A stretch of 64,000 nucleotides of DNA. Origin: Arthrobacter sp. ATA002. Its GTDB lineage: Bacteria > Actinomycetota > Actinomycetes > Actinomycetales > Micrococcaceae. The stretch's first letter is position 1. Every line of letters begins with the position of its first letter. The notes beneath the pieces were generated by a model. That model made no database searches. It saw only the letters and a list, made by a program, of their open reading frames with translations, and was not told the origin of the DNA. Below, piece by piece: positions 1 through 10,503 of this stretch. The position numbers and the translations under genes are program-made. The stretch covers positions 3,596,001 through 3,660,000 of the forward strand of contig NZ_CP114015.1 of NCBI RefSeq assembly GCF_026898095.1, in the 5' to 3' direction.

Positions 1-48
1 ACCCTTGACGGCCGGGGTGAACCGGCTGTACAGCTGGTGGCCCGGCGC

Positions 49-828
49 CTAGCCGACCCGGATGTACACTCCTCCGGAGCCCAGCTCGGCCGGTGCAACG
101 ACGGTGGAATTGCCGTTGAATCCGCCGTGGATGGCCTGGCCGTTGCCGATGTAAACGGCTATGTGGGCCATGCCCATGCCGCCGTCGGCGTAGTAGATCA
201 GGTCGCCGGGAACGGCCTGCGACGCGCTCACGGTGCTGCCCAGCGACAGGTACCCTGCGGGCCAGTCGTGGAAGCTGATGCCGGCTGCAGCAAGCGAGTT
301 CGTGGCCAGCATGGTGCAGTCCTGCGATACGCCGAGCTGTGCGTAGGCTGCCGCGGCGATGATGGCTGCGGTCCCCGACGCTGCGGCGGGGGCTTCCTGC
401 TGGACGGCAGCGGATGCCGTGGACGCCGCGGGAGCCGCGGTTTCCGAGGCCGGAGCCGTGGTCTGCGCTGCGGCGTCCAGCCCGGCACTGTTCTGCGCCT
501 GGACCGCGATCTGCGGCGCCGCTTCCGGGGCTTGGATGACGCCGGCGGCTGCCGGACGGTCGAAGTTCACCGTGGCGGTTTCGGGAACGGTCAGCGGTGC
601 GGCGGCGGACAGATCGAGGGTGCTGGTCTGGACGTCGCGCACCGGTTCGGTTCCGGAGGCGTTGGCGGCGACGCCGGTGCTCAGGACGAGTCCCGAGGCG
701 GCGACGACGACAGCTGCCTGGCGGCCGACGGTTCCGGCGTTGGCCGTGACGGCCTGGGCCAGGGCAGTCAGGGGCGCGGTGCGTTCTACCGGCGCCCGGT
801 GGCGGGCGCGCTCAATTGATGATGACAT
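49..828 (-). CDS. Secreted NlpC/P60 family cell-wall peptidase
   Basis: A 259-residue exported protein likely to cleave peptide stems in peptidoglycan. Residues about 30-58 form a hydrophobic signal segment (QAAVVVAASGLVL) ending near ANA. A low-complexity Ala/Pro/Gln linker follows to about 150, then a compact NlpC/P60 domain to the C-terminus. The catalytic set is visible: C171 in QDCT, H222 in AHIAVYIG and H234 in AIHGG. It lies 33 bp downstream of a paralogue on the same strand and has no riboswitch of its own, so it is probably co-transcribed from the riboswitch-controlled promoter near 1.9 kb. The family call is firm; exact bond specificity is unknown. Confidence 0.88.
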   Translation of the reverse strand: MSSSIERARHRAPVERTAPLTALAQAVTANAGTVGRQAAVVVAASGLVLSTGVAANASGTEPVRDVQTSTLDLSAAAPLTVPETATVNFDRPAAAGVIQAPEAAPQIAVQAQNSAGLDAAAQTTAPASETAAPAASTASAAVQQEAPAAASGTAAIIAAAAYAQLGVSQDCTMLATNSLAAAGISFHDWPAGYLSLGSTVSASQAVPGDLIYYADGGMGMAHIAVYIGNGQAIHGGFNGNSTVVAPAELGSGGVYIRVG

Positions 829-861
829 GCGGGGGCGGTCTCCGTTATCTGGCAGCTGGAC

Positions 862-1719
862 TTAGCTGACGCGGACGAAGCTGGCTCCGCCGAGGTAGGA
901 GAGCGGGTGCAGCACGGTGTTCATGCCGTCGAAGCCGCCGCTGATGACCTGGCCGTTGCCCACATAGATGGCGACGTGGCCGGCGGTGATGACGAGGTCG
1001 CCGGGCTGGGGCGAGCCAACAACAGAGCCGTACGCGTAGAACTGTCCCGGTGCGAGGTCGCCAACGGACTTGCCGACGGAACGCAGTGCCTTCTCGACCA
1101 TGGCGGTGCAGTCCTGGGCAACGCCGATCTGGCTGTAGGCGGAGGCCACGAGGGCGGCACCTACGCCGCTGGCCACGGGGGCCGGAGCGGGAGCGGGTGC
1201 GGCCGGTGCCGGTGCCGGCGTAGTGGCTGCGGGCGCTGCGGCCGGTGCGGTGTAAGCGTTGGTGCTCACGGCGGCCTGCTGGGTCTGCACGGCTGCGGCC
1301 TGCTGGGCCTGGGCCTGCTGGGCCTGGGCCTGCTGGGCCTGGGCAGCTGCCTCTTCCTGTGCAACTGCGGCGGCGGCGGCAGCAGCTTCTTCGGCCGCAA
1401 CCTGTGCGCGGTAGTCGGCGCCGGAAACCGAGGAAACGGACTCAAGCGTTGCCAGTTCGAACGGTGCCTGCGCCGAAACGGACACGGCACCCGTGGAGGT
1501 GACCGCACTCAGCGGAGTGGCTTCGAGGGCCTGGCGGTCGGTGTTGACGGCGGCCTGGGCGGGCAGGCCCGCTGCGAGGACGAGGCCGGAAGCGGCGACG
1601 ACGACGGCGGCCTGGCGGCCAAGGGTTCCAGCGTTGGAAGTAACGGCCCGGGACAGTGCTGAAATTGGGCTCGTCTGAGTGGTGGCCGCGCGACGGCGGC
1701 CGTGAGCTACTGATGACAC
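862..1719 (-). CDS. Secreted NlpC/P60 family protein with Ala/Gln-rich linker
   Basis: A 285-residue paralogue of the downstream gene, with the same N-terminal signal segment (residues about 30-57). Residues 108-150 are an Ala/Gln/Glu-rich stretch with AQAQQ repeats, probably helical, followed by a Pro/Ala linker to about 183. The C-terminal NlpC/P60 domain has C204 (QDCT) and H248 (AGHVAIYVG). The third catalytic position, His in the neighbour, is Ser here (VISGG, residue 260), so activity may be reduced or need another residue. A c-di-AMP riboswitch lies directly upstream. Likely first gene of a two-gene wall-hydrolase operon. Confidence 0.88.
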   Translation of the reverse strand: MSSVAHGRRRAATTQTSPISALSRAVTSNAGTLGRQAAVVVAASGLVLAAGLPAQAAVNTDRQALEATPLSAVTSTGAVSVSAQAPFELATLESVSSVSGADYRAQVAAEEAAAAAAAVAQEEAAAQAQQAQAQQAQAQQAAAVQTQQAAVSTNAYTAPAAAPAATTPAPAPAAPAPAPAPVASGVGAALVASAYSQIGVAQDCTAMVEKALRSVGKSVGDLAPGQFYAYGSVVGSPQPGDLVITAGHVAIYVGNGQVISGGFDGMNTVLHPLSYLGGASFVRVS

Positions 1720-1732
1720 AAGTTTGCCTCTC

Positions 1733-1880
1733 CCAATGCCTGCGAGGTGAGCTGTCGGATTCGGATGGGAGTCACCCGGCTGCTGGACCGTTGGGCCCGT
1801 GCAACTTAACCCCTAGGGCTTCTTGCGAAGCCCGAATGTGGTTCCCCCGCCTCTGCCATGCGATGTAGCGAACGGATCTC
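1733..1880 (-). promoter_or_regulatory. c-di-AMP riboswitch (ydaO/yuaA class)
   Basis: Read on the minus strand, this leader carries the ydaO hallmarks in order: GCGGGGGAACC (about 1839-1850), GGGGTTAAG (about 1804-1812), and the very conserved AATCCGACAGCTCACC then TCGCAGGC (about 1737-1762), ending about 10 bases before the start codon of the NlpC/P60 gene. The class binds cyclic di-AMP and in actinobacteria commonly sits before secreted wall hydrolases. Both outer limits are approximate. Confidence 0.9.
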
Positions 1881-2005
1881 AAACAGTGGCAGAGCTCGGC
1901 GATCTGTTCGAGAGTGCCCGATCTTTGGCCGATCAGGCACGAGGACGAGCGTACAACATGATTTGCTTAATGTCACGTTCCGGTCACGGAATGATTATCC
2001 TGCGG

Positions 2006-2776
2006 TCACAACCAGCCGAGCGGATCGACAACTTCGCCGTTAACCATGACCTCAAAGTGCAGGTGGCAGCCCGTGGAGGCACCCGTTGTGCCGCTGGCAC
2101 CCACCAGGTCTCCGCGCTCCACAGAGGCCCCCACGCCGACTGCGAGGTTGGACATGTGGTTGTAGGTGGTTTCCACGCCGTTGCCGTGGTCCACGACCAC
2201 CCGGTTCCCGCCGCCGCCGTCGTGCCAGCCGGCAAACGTCACGGTGCCGGATGCGGCAGCCGTGACAGCGGTGCCGCATGCTGCGGCAAAGTCCTGGCCG
2301 CGGTGCAGTTCGCCGGCACTGCCGGTGATGGGGCTGACGCGGTAACCGAAGCCCGATGTCTGGACCAGGTCGGCGGCCAGCGGAGTGGCGAGGGTGCCCC
2401 TCGCGGCACCCGCGGCAATCTCCGTGCCCGACGCCACGACGACCTGGCGCAGCTTGGCGTCCGGGTCGAACTTGCTGGTCAGGGCCGCCCGCTCGAAGTC
2501 AACGCTGGCGTTGGGATCAGCGGAAACCACTGCTTCCTCAACTGCTGCGGGCTGCATCTCCTGGACGGGCTCGCTGACTGCGGCCGTGGTGGGCAGCGCC
2601 ACGGTAAGGATTAAGCCGGAGGTCGCTGCGGTGATGGCGACCTTCTGGGCTGCATCACCGATGGAGCCCGATGTGGTTTCAGCCCGGCGCCGGCCGGACG
2701 GCTGGCCGTTCCGGGGGCGTGCGGCAGGAGCCGGAGCTGACGCGCGGCGCCTGCCCGGGGCAGCATGCTTCGACAA
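2006..2776 (-). CDS. Secreted M23 family metallopeptidase (LytM-type)
   Basis: A 256-residue exported protein. An Arg-rich N-terminus precedes a hydrophobic segment at about 46-66. The M23 zinc endopeptidase domain occupies about 135-256 and shows all expected ligands: H158-x3-D162 (HRGQD), H207 and the H238-L-H240 motif (CHLHFE). Such enzymes cut peptidoglycan cross-bridges. It is preceded by its own c-di-AMP riboswitch, so it is probably regulated together with the two NlpC/P60 proteins next door but as a separate transcript. The region between this gene's stop and the neighbouring riboswitch shows no other gene. Confidence 0.9.
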   Translation of the reverse strand: MSKHAAPGRRRASAPAPAARPRNGQPSGRRRAETTSGSIGDAAQKVAITAATSGLILTVALPTTAAVSEPVQEMQPAAVEEAVVSADPNASVDFERAALTSKFDPDAKLRQVVVASGTEIAAGAARGTLATPLAADLVQTSGFGYRVSPITGSAGELHRGQDFAAACGTAVTAAASGTVTFAGWHDGGGGNRVVVDHGNGVETTYNHMSNLAVGVGASVERGDLVGASGTTGASTGCHLHFEVMVNGEVVDPLGWL

Positions 2777-2778
2777 GA

Positions 2779-2945
2779 TATACCTCTCTCATATGCCTGC
2801 GAAGTTAGCTGTCGGATTCGAGTAGAGAAAAACTCGGCCCCGCACTCGGCACAGGCTGCGGCTACGCAGCAGTGTGTGCTGATGCTGGAGGCTTCACCCC
2901 AAGGCAGCCGCAGCTGCCAGTTGATGGGTCCTCCGCCCCTGCCTG
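2779..2945 (-). promoter_or_regulatory. c-di-AMP riboswitch (ydaO/yuaA class)
   Basis: A second ydaO-type aptamer on the minus strand in front of the M23 peptidase. It contains GGCGGAGGACC (about 2928-2938), GGGGTGAAG (about 2891-2899), and the signature AATCCGACAGCTAAC followed by TTCGCAGGC (about 2795-2818), then AGAGAGG near the ribosome-binding site. The core matches the 1.8-kb copy while the peripheral stems differ, so it is an independent element. It fills most of the 282-bp gap to the iron regulator. Confidence 0.88.
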
Positions 2946-3058
2946 AACGGTCTGTAGTTCCGGGCCAGTGGCAGGGTTCGGCGGAAGACCCGGATAACGG
3001 TGCTATTTCAACGTCAGTAAGTCACTATAAGGGAAGATGGCCAAAAGAGACCATTCCG

Positions 3059-5132
<2,074 letters not shown>

Positions 5133-5204
5133 CCGCTACCGAGAACTTCCAGCCGCGCCGCGGTCCGCTCCCTGTGGGCCCGGTCCATGCCTGCAGGACC
5201 AGAC

Positions 5205-5234
5205 GGACCCGGACGCTACACAGTGTCCGGGTCC
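5205..5234. terminator. Hairpin between serC and the convergent MFS gene
   Basis: Perfect 10-bp inverted repeat GGACCCGGAC / GTCCGGGTCC with a 10-base loop, overlapping the last codons of the MFS gene. It lies between two convergent genes and could stop both, but no clear U-tract follows on either strand. Confidence 0.5.
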
Positions 5235-6490
5235 TGCTCCGTTTCGCTGGTGGACAGGTGCAGCCGCCGGGGACGGGTACGGTCGTAGGAGATGCGCAGG
5301 TGATGGGACCGCCAGGCCCAGATGAATCCCAGGACGGCGGTGATGATCCCTGACGCAGCAGCGACGCCCAGACTCCAGCGCGGGCCGAAGCTGTTGGAAA
5401 CCCAGCCCACCAGCGGGGCGCCCAGCGGCGTGCCGCCCATAAAGATGGCGAAGTACAGCGCCATCACCCGTCCGCGCATCACGGGGGTGGTTGTCGTCTG
5501 GACATAGGCGTTGGCGCTGGTCATCAGGGTCAGGGCGAACAATCCCACCGGAACCAGGGAGAGAGCAAACCACAGCAGGGTCGGAGCGGCAGCGGCCACC
5601 AGGCAGGAAACACCGAAGGCGCCGGCGGCTCCGAAAATGAAACGCAGCCGGGGTTTGTCCCGCCGTGCGGAAAGCAGCGCTCCCGCCACGGAACCCACCG
5701 CCATCACCGAGTTCAGCAGGCCAAAGACTCCGGCGTCCTGCCCGAACTCGGTGCGGGCCATCGCAGCAATGTACACCGCGAAGTTCAGCCCGAACGTCCC
5801 GACAATAAAAACGGCCAGCATCACCATCATCAGATCCGGCCGGCGGCGGACGTACCGCAGCCCCGCGCGGATGCGTCCCTTGCCGGGGGCAGCCTTGGGC
5901 AGGACCCGCAGCTCGCTGCTGCGCATCTTGAGCAGGGCCAGCACCATCGCGGCGAAGGTGAACGTATTGATCAGGAAAACCCAGCCCGGGCCCACCGCGA
6001 CAGTAAGCAGGCCGGCCGCGGCGGGGCCCACCAGGCGTGCGCCGTTGAAGGACGCGCTGTTCAGTGCGACGGCGTTGGGCAGGTCGGTTTCTCCGACGAC
6101 TTCCGATACGAAGCTTTGCCGGGCCGGCGCGTCCACCGCTGACACCACACCAAGTGCCAGCGCGAAGGCATATACGTGCCAGAGCTGCGCCTCGCCGGAC
6201 AGCACCAGCACGCCCAGGCCCAGGCCCAGCGCGGCCATGGCGACCTGGGTGAAAAGCAGCACCTTGCGGCGGTTGTAGGTGTCTGCGATCAGGCCCGCCC
6301 ACGGAGCCAGCAGCAGCTGCGGGCCAAGCTGCAGCGCCATGACGATTCCCATCGCCGCGGCATCCTGGTTAGTGAGGATGTCATACACCAGCCAGTCCTG
6401 GGCGGTCCGCTGCATCCAGGTGCCGATATTGGACACCAGGGCACCCAGAAACCAAATGCGGTAGTTGAAGAGCCTAAGCGAACGGAACAC
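5216..6490 (-). CDS. MFS transporter, EntS/MFS_3 type
   Basis: 424 residues with about 12 predicted membrane spans. The N-terminus (LFNYRIWFLGALVSNIGTWM) and the cytoplasmic loop ADTYNRRKV are typical of the enterobactin-exporter-like MFS_3 group. No substrate can be inferred from sequence. Location near an iron regulator is compatible with siderophore export, but most actinobacterial members are uncharacterised. A second MFS_3-type protein lies at 26.2 kb. Confident in family, low confidence in substrate. Confidence 0.88.
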   Translation of the reverse strand: MFRSLRLFNYRIWFLGALVSNIGTWMQRTAQDWLVYDILTNQDAAAMGIVMALQLGPQLLLAPWAGLIADTYNRRKVLLFTQVAMAALGLGLGVLVLSGEAQLWHVYAFALALGVVSAVDAPARQSFVSEVVGETDLPNAVALNSASFNGARLVGPAAAGLLTVAVGPGWVFLINTFTFAAMVLALLKMRSSELRVLPKAAPGKGRIRAGLRYVRRRPDLMMVMLAVFIVGTFGLNFAVYIAAMARTEFGQDAGVFGLLNSVMAVGSVAGALLSARRDKPRLRFIFGAAGAFGVSCLVAAAAPTLLWFALSLVPVGLFALTLMTSANAYVQTTTTPVMRGRVMALYFAIFMGGTPLGAPLVGWVSNSFGPRWSLGVAAASGIITAVLGFIWAWRSHHLRISYDRTRPRRLHLSTSETEQDPDTV

Positions 6491-6542
6491 AGGTTACCGC
6501 CGACCTGTGAAACACTGACTATCCCCTGCCCCCGGCACTGTC

Positions 6543-7109
6543 CTAGTCCTCCGGCGTTCCGTCCCCGTGCGTTGCTGTTCCGCCGTCGCCGGCATCGCCG
6601 CCGGAGCTCCCTCCGCCGGCGGCCCCGGCCAGTGCGTCCGCCCGTTCCTGTGCCTCGGCGGCTTCCTCCGCTGCAACGTCTTCGGGCCGCACCCGCTCGG
6701 ACCACGGCACCCACTCCGGAGCCATAACAGCGTTCTCCGAGGGCAACAGCCCCACTTCACAGACTGTTGCCACTTTGCCGCGCGGCACGCGCGCGACCGT
6801 GGCATACCACTGCCATCCGTTGTAGCCGGGCCGGAGCGCTTCAAATCGGTGCGTGACCAGGCGTTCCGCGTCGGCGGCAGCCCCCGCGTAAGGACCAATC
6901 TGGTCCGCCGGAACCACTTCGAGCAGTCCGGCCCGCGCCGTTTCCACGGCCGCAGCCAGTACGGCATCCGGTTTGGACGGACGGCGCGGTGCCCGGCGGG
7001 GGGCCTTGGCAGCGGGCGCGCCGGAGGGGGTCCCGCCGGCGGATCCGGATTCAGCCGGTGACGGGTGCCCCGCAGCAGTGTCGGAAGATGATGTTGCGCT
7101 CATGGTCAT
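6543..7109 (-). CDS. DUF3027 domain protein
   Basis: 188 residues: an Ala/Pro/Lys-rich, disordered N-terminal third, then a DUF3027 core from about 55 to 155 with the family blocks AERLVTHRFEALRPGYNGWQ, WYATVARVPRGKVATVCE and APEWVPWSERVRP. The tail is acidic and Gly/Ser rich. Function is unknown. It lies 14 bp downstream of a cold-shock protein gene and was probably transcribed with it, an arrangement seen in other actinobacteria. Confidence 0.85.
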   Translation of the reverse strand: MTMSATSSSDTAAGHPSPAESGSAGGTPSGAPAAKAPRRAPRRPSKPDAVLAAAVETARAGLLEVVPADQIGPYAGAAADAERLVTHRFEALRPGYNGWQWYATVARVPRGKVATVCEVGLLPSENAVMAPEWVPWSERVRPEDVAAEEAAEAQERADALAGAAGGGSSGGDAGDGGTATHGDGTPED

Positions 7110-7123
7110 GCAGCAACTCCGCC

Positions 7124-7507
7124 TTATACGTCCAGGTCGTCGGCAACGGCACGCAGGACGGCCGCCACCTTGGTGGCATGTTTCTTGTCGGGATAGCGGC
7201 CCTTGCGCAGGCCGTTCGAGACTGCATCCAGCAGTTTAATCAGGTCTTCGGTAATGACGGCCATGTCGTCGGCGCTCTTGCGGGTGGCCCGCGCCACCGA
7301 CGGGGGGGCCTCCAGGATCCGGGCAGAGAGGGCCTGCGGTCCCCGGCGTCCGTCGGCCACGCCGAACTCCATCCGGGTTCCCGGCTTCACCTCAGTGACA
7401 CCGGCGGGAAGGGCCGAGGCGTGCAGGAATACTTCCTGCCCCTCGTCCGTGGCCAGAAACCCAAAACCTTTACCAGTGTCGAACCACTTGACCTTGCCGA
7501 TGGGCAC
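7124..7507 (-). CDS. Cold-shock domain protein with C-terminal extension
   Basis: Starts with GTG at 7507 (VPIGKVKWFDTGKGFGFLAT); the upstream in-frame sequence has no homology. 127 residues: an RNA-binding cold-shock domain in 1-66 with RNP1 (KGFGFLAT) and an RNP2-like segment (EVFLHASAL), then a 60-residue helical extension containing LIKLLDAVSNGLRKGRYPD. This long form is distinct from the classical 67-residue CspA-like gene at 17.1 kb. Probably an RNA chaperone; first gene of an operon with DUF3027. Confidence 0.9.
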   Translation of the reverse strand: MPIGKVKWFDTGKGFGFLATDEGQEVFLHASALPAGVTEVKPGTRMEFGVADGRRGPQALSARILEAPPSVARATRKSADDMAVITEDLIKLLDAVSNGLRKGRYPDKKHATKVAAVLRAVADDLDV

Positions 7508-7771
7508 TTCGGTTACCTCGTTCTTAGCTGTTGAGTGCGGCAGCAGGAGCTGCCGCAGTGTTCTGCCACCCGCGGCACCTGCCGTGTGCCGGAAAGCAGG
7601 GCCCCGGTGCTCCCGGAGACACCAGGCTGTTCCGGACACTCCGGGCCATTCCAGATACTACGGCAGTGATACTACGGGGAAGTCTCTTCCCTTTAGAATA
7701 TCCCGCCCGGGTATTCCTTCCCCGTGCCGGGCCTTTGGGCCGGGCCGTTTCCGCTGTTAGCGTTAAGCGCC

Positions 7772-8035
7772 ATGGACACCCGCACATCTTCCGCCGGCCG
7801 AACGCCGCACCGAACGGCACCCGAGGGGCCGCGGTGGCGCCGGATCCTCACCGGGACTGCTGCCCTGCTTGCAGTCGTCGGGTTGCTGTGCCTTGCCGCG
7901 GTGGTCCTGTCCGGCCTCCGCTCGGAGAGCATCTGGCCCGGCTTTGCCGCTGGCGCCTTCTACCTGCTGCCGGTGGCGTTCCTCCTGATGGCAGGCCTAA
8001 TAATTGACGGAATCCGCCGCAGGCGACGCGGCTGA
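7772..8035 (+). CDS. Small two-span membrane protein, unknown function
   Basis: 87 residues beginning MDTRTSSAGRTP. An Arg/Pro-rich N-terminus is followed by two hydrophobic segments (ILTGTAALLAVVGLLCLAAV and FAAGAFYLLPVAFLLMAGLI) and a basic RRRRRG tail, suggesting both ends inside the cell. A TAGAAT -10-like hexamer lies at 7694-7699. I do not recognise the family. The gene is divergent from the cold-shock operon and 39 bp before the helicase-associated gene. Confidence 0.65.
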   Translation: MDTRTSSAGRTPHRTAPEGPRWRRILTGTAALLAVVGLLCLAAVVLSGLRSESIWPGFAAGAFYLLPVAFLLMAGLIIDGIRRRRRG

Positions 8036-8074
8036 TCAGTCCGTTTTGGTGCCCCGTCGGGTAACGTGGAGACG

Positions 8075-10503
8075 ATGTCCGCGATCCGAGCTTTAGCCGA
8101 AGATCTAGCTGCACGCAGCGATGACCAGCTGCGTGAATTGCTTGCGGCCAGACCGGACCTGATCCTGCCCCCGGTGCCCGATTTCCAGGCCCTCGCGGCA
8201 CGGGCCTCCACCCGGATCAGCGTCCAGCGCGTACTGGAAAAACTCACCTCCCCGGAACTTCAGGTCCTGGAAGCGGTCGACCTGACCACCAACGAGGATT
8301 CCCACCTCAGCACCACTGCATCATGGCTGAAGAGCGCCATTGCCGGTTCGACCATCAAAGCGCTGGATTCCATCCTCAACCACCTGCATGCCCTGGCCCT
8401 GCTGCGCCGGGCCACGCCGCACCCCGGCGCGCCGAAGGCCGATGCGAGCCGGCGGTTCTACCTTCCGGTCGCTGTTCTGGGCGAGGCGCTGGGAGCATAT
8501 CCGGCCGGTTTGGGCCGCCCGTATTCCACCCTCGCCGTCCAGCAGCCCGAATTCGGCCAGCGGCTGGTCGGGATCGTGGAAGGGCTGCGCCGGACCGGTA
8601 TCGCCATGGAACGGGCCGATACCCCCGTGACGGCAGCGCATTCCCTGCACCATCTGGTGTCGGATCCGGCCGGGTGGGCCGCGCTAATGGCCGATGCCCC
8701 GCCCCAGACGCTGGACCTGCTGCGCCGCTTCAAGTACTCCCCCGTCGGGGCCATTCCCAAGAAGGCCGCCATGGGCCGGGCCGTACTGGATAATCCGTCC
8801 CCCACCCCGGTGGAGTGGCTGATGGCCCGCGGCCTGCTTGTCCCCCTGGATGCGCTGCACGTCGAACTTCCGCGGCCGGTGGGGCAGGCCTCCCGCGGTC
8901 ACGTGATCGTTTCCGATTTCAAACTCCAGCCGCCGGCGCCGGTGACGCGAAGAGTGCCGGACAGCGTCCGCGACAACGCGGCTTTTGGAGCAGTGGCGGA
9001 AACCCTCCGCCTGGTGACGGAGCTGCTGGCCGCGGCTAAATCCACACCCATCAGCACGCTCAGGTCCGGCGGAGTCGGCGTAAGGGAAGTGCGGCGGGTT
9101 TCGGAAGTCCTGCGCATCGATGCTCCCGCCACGGCGTGGCTGCTGGAACTTGCCGCCCTGTCCGGCTTGCTGTCACTGGACGTGACCACGTCCCGCTGGT
9201 GCGCCACCGAAGGGACCTGGCTGACCCTGGACCGGCATGAGCAGTGGAAGCAGCTGGCCCGGGCCTGGCTGGACGCCGACCGGGCGCCGTCGCTCGTCGG
9301 CAGCCCGCTTCCGGGCGGCGGAGCGGTTAATGCGCTGGGCGCCGAAGCGTCCCGTCCCGATGCGCCCCTGGTCAGGCAGCGGGCACTGGGAATGCTCGCA
9401 CAGCTGGCTGCGGAAGACGCGGGCGAAAGCGGCACTACCGGAGCTTTGGACACGGAGGCGCTCGTCAGCTCCCTGACCTGGCACCAGCCCCGGCTCCAGC
9501 GGAGGTTCGCGCGTCTGGTTCCGGGCATCCTGAAAGAAGCAGCCCAGCTGGGCCTGCTCGGTTCAGGTGCGTTGACCGATCTGGGGGCCGCCGTCGCTGC
9601 CGGGGACTGGGACGGCGCCGCGCAGCGCCTGCGCGATGCCCTGCCGGAGCCGCTGAACGCCTTCCTGCTGCAGGCCGACCTGACCGCCGTTGCTCCGGGA
9701 TATCTGGAACCGGGGGTTGCGCGGCGTCTGGCGTCCATTTCCGACGCCGAGGGCCAGGGCCCGGCGGCCATTTACCGGTTCTCCGCGGCCTCCGTCCGCA
9801 GGGCGCTGGACAGCGGACAGGATGCCGCCGGCATCCTCGAATTCCTGCACCGGCACTCCGCCACGGAAGTTCCCCAGCCGCTGAAGTACCTTGTGGAGGA
9901 CACCGCGGCCCGGTATGGACGGCTCCGGGTGGGGGCAGCGGCGTCCTACCTGCGCAGCGACGACGAAGAAGGTTTGTCCGGTTTGCTTGCCGACCCGCGC
10001 ACCGCGTCCCTGGGCCTGGTGCGTCTGTCGCCCACCGTCGTCGGCTCCGTGGCCAGTGCCCAGGAGCTCTCCTATGCCCTGCGCGAGCTTGGCTATTCCC
10101 CGCGCTGGAAGGCCGTGCCCGCCCGGTGGCCGGTTCGCACGCGCACCCCGTAACGGTGGCGCCGTCGTCCAAGACCCGCCTGAACCCCTGGGAACTGACC
10201 GACGACGACGTCGCGAACCAGCTGGCGGCGCTGAGGGGTGAAGGTCCGCCGGTGGCCGGCCGCGCCGAGAGCCAGCCGCTGGTCGGCCTGGAGATCCTGC
10301 GCGAGGCCATCCGCACCCGCAGCTCGGTCCGAATGGGTGTGGTCGACGGCCAGGGGAATCAGCGACAGGAAATTTTCGTTCCCTTATCAGTCACCGACGG
10401 GCGGGTGCGGGTCTTCGATCCGCGCCGGGAGGTGGAACGAGTGGTGTCGGTGCACCGAATTATGGACGTGGAAATAGTGGAGGATACCCCGGCACATGGC
10501 TAA
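8075..10503 (+). CDS. Helicase-associated domain protein (frameshifted in this sequence)
   Basis: Actinobacterial protein found with the XPB helicase. ATG at 8075 (MSAIRALAEDLA) has GGAG just upstream. The first frame ends at 10153, but the conserved C-terminal part (WELTDDDVANQLAALRGEG ... RVFDPRREVERVVSVHRIMD) continues one frame over to 10503. Adding one C to the C4 run at 10098-10101 joins them as GYSPALEGRARPVAGSH and gives 809 residues, the expected size. Its stop overlaps the ATG of the XPB gene by 8 bases, so the two are translationally coupled. Probably a DNA-repair or helicase partner; no enzymatic motif is seen. Confidence 0.8.

Noticed and set aside
5216..6490. Siderophore biosynthesis cluster with the MFS exporter, IdeR and SIP genes
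   Set aside because: The genes are scattered over 18 kb with unrelated genes between, and no NRPS or NIS synthetase is in the window.
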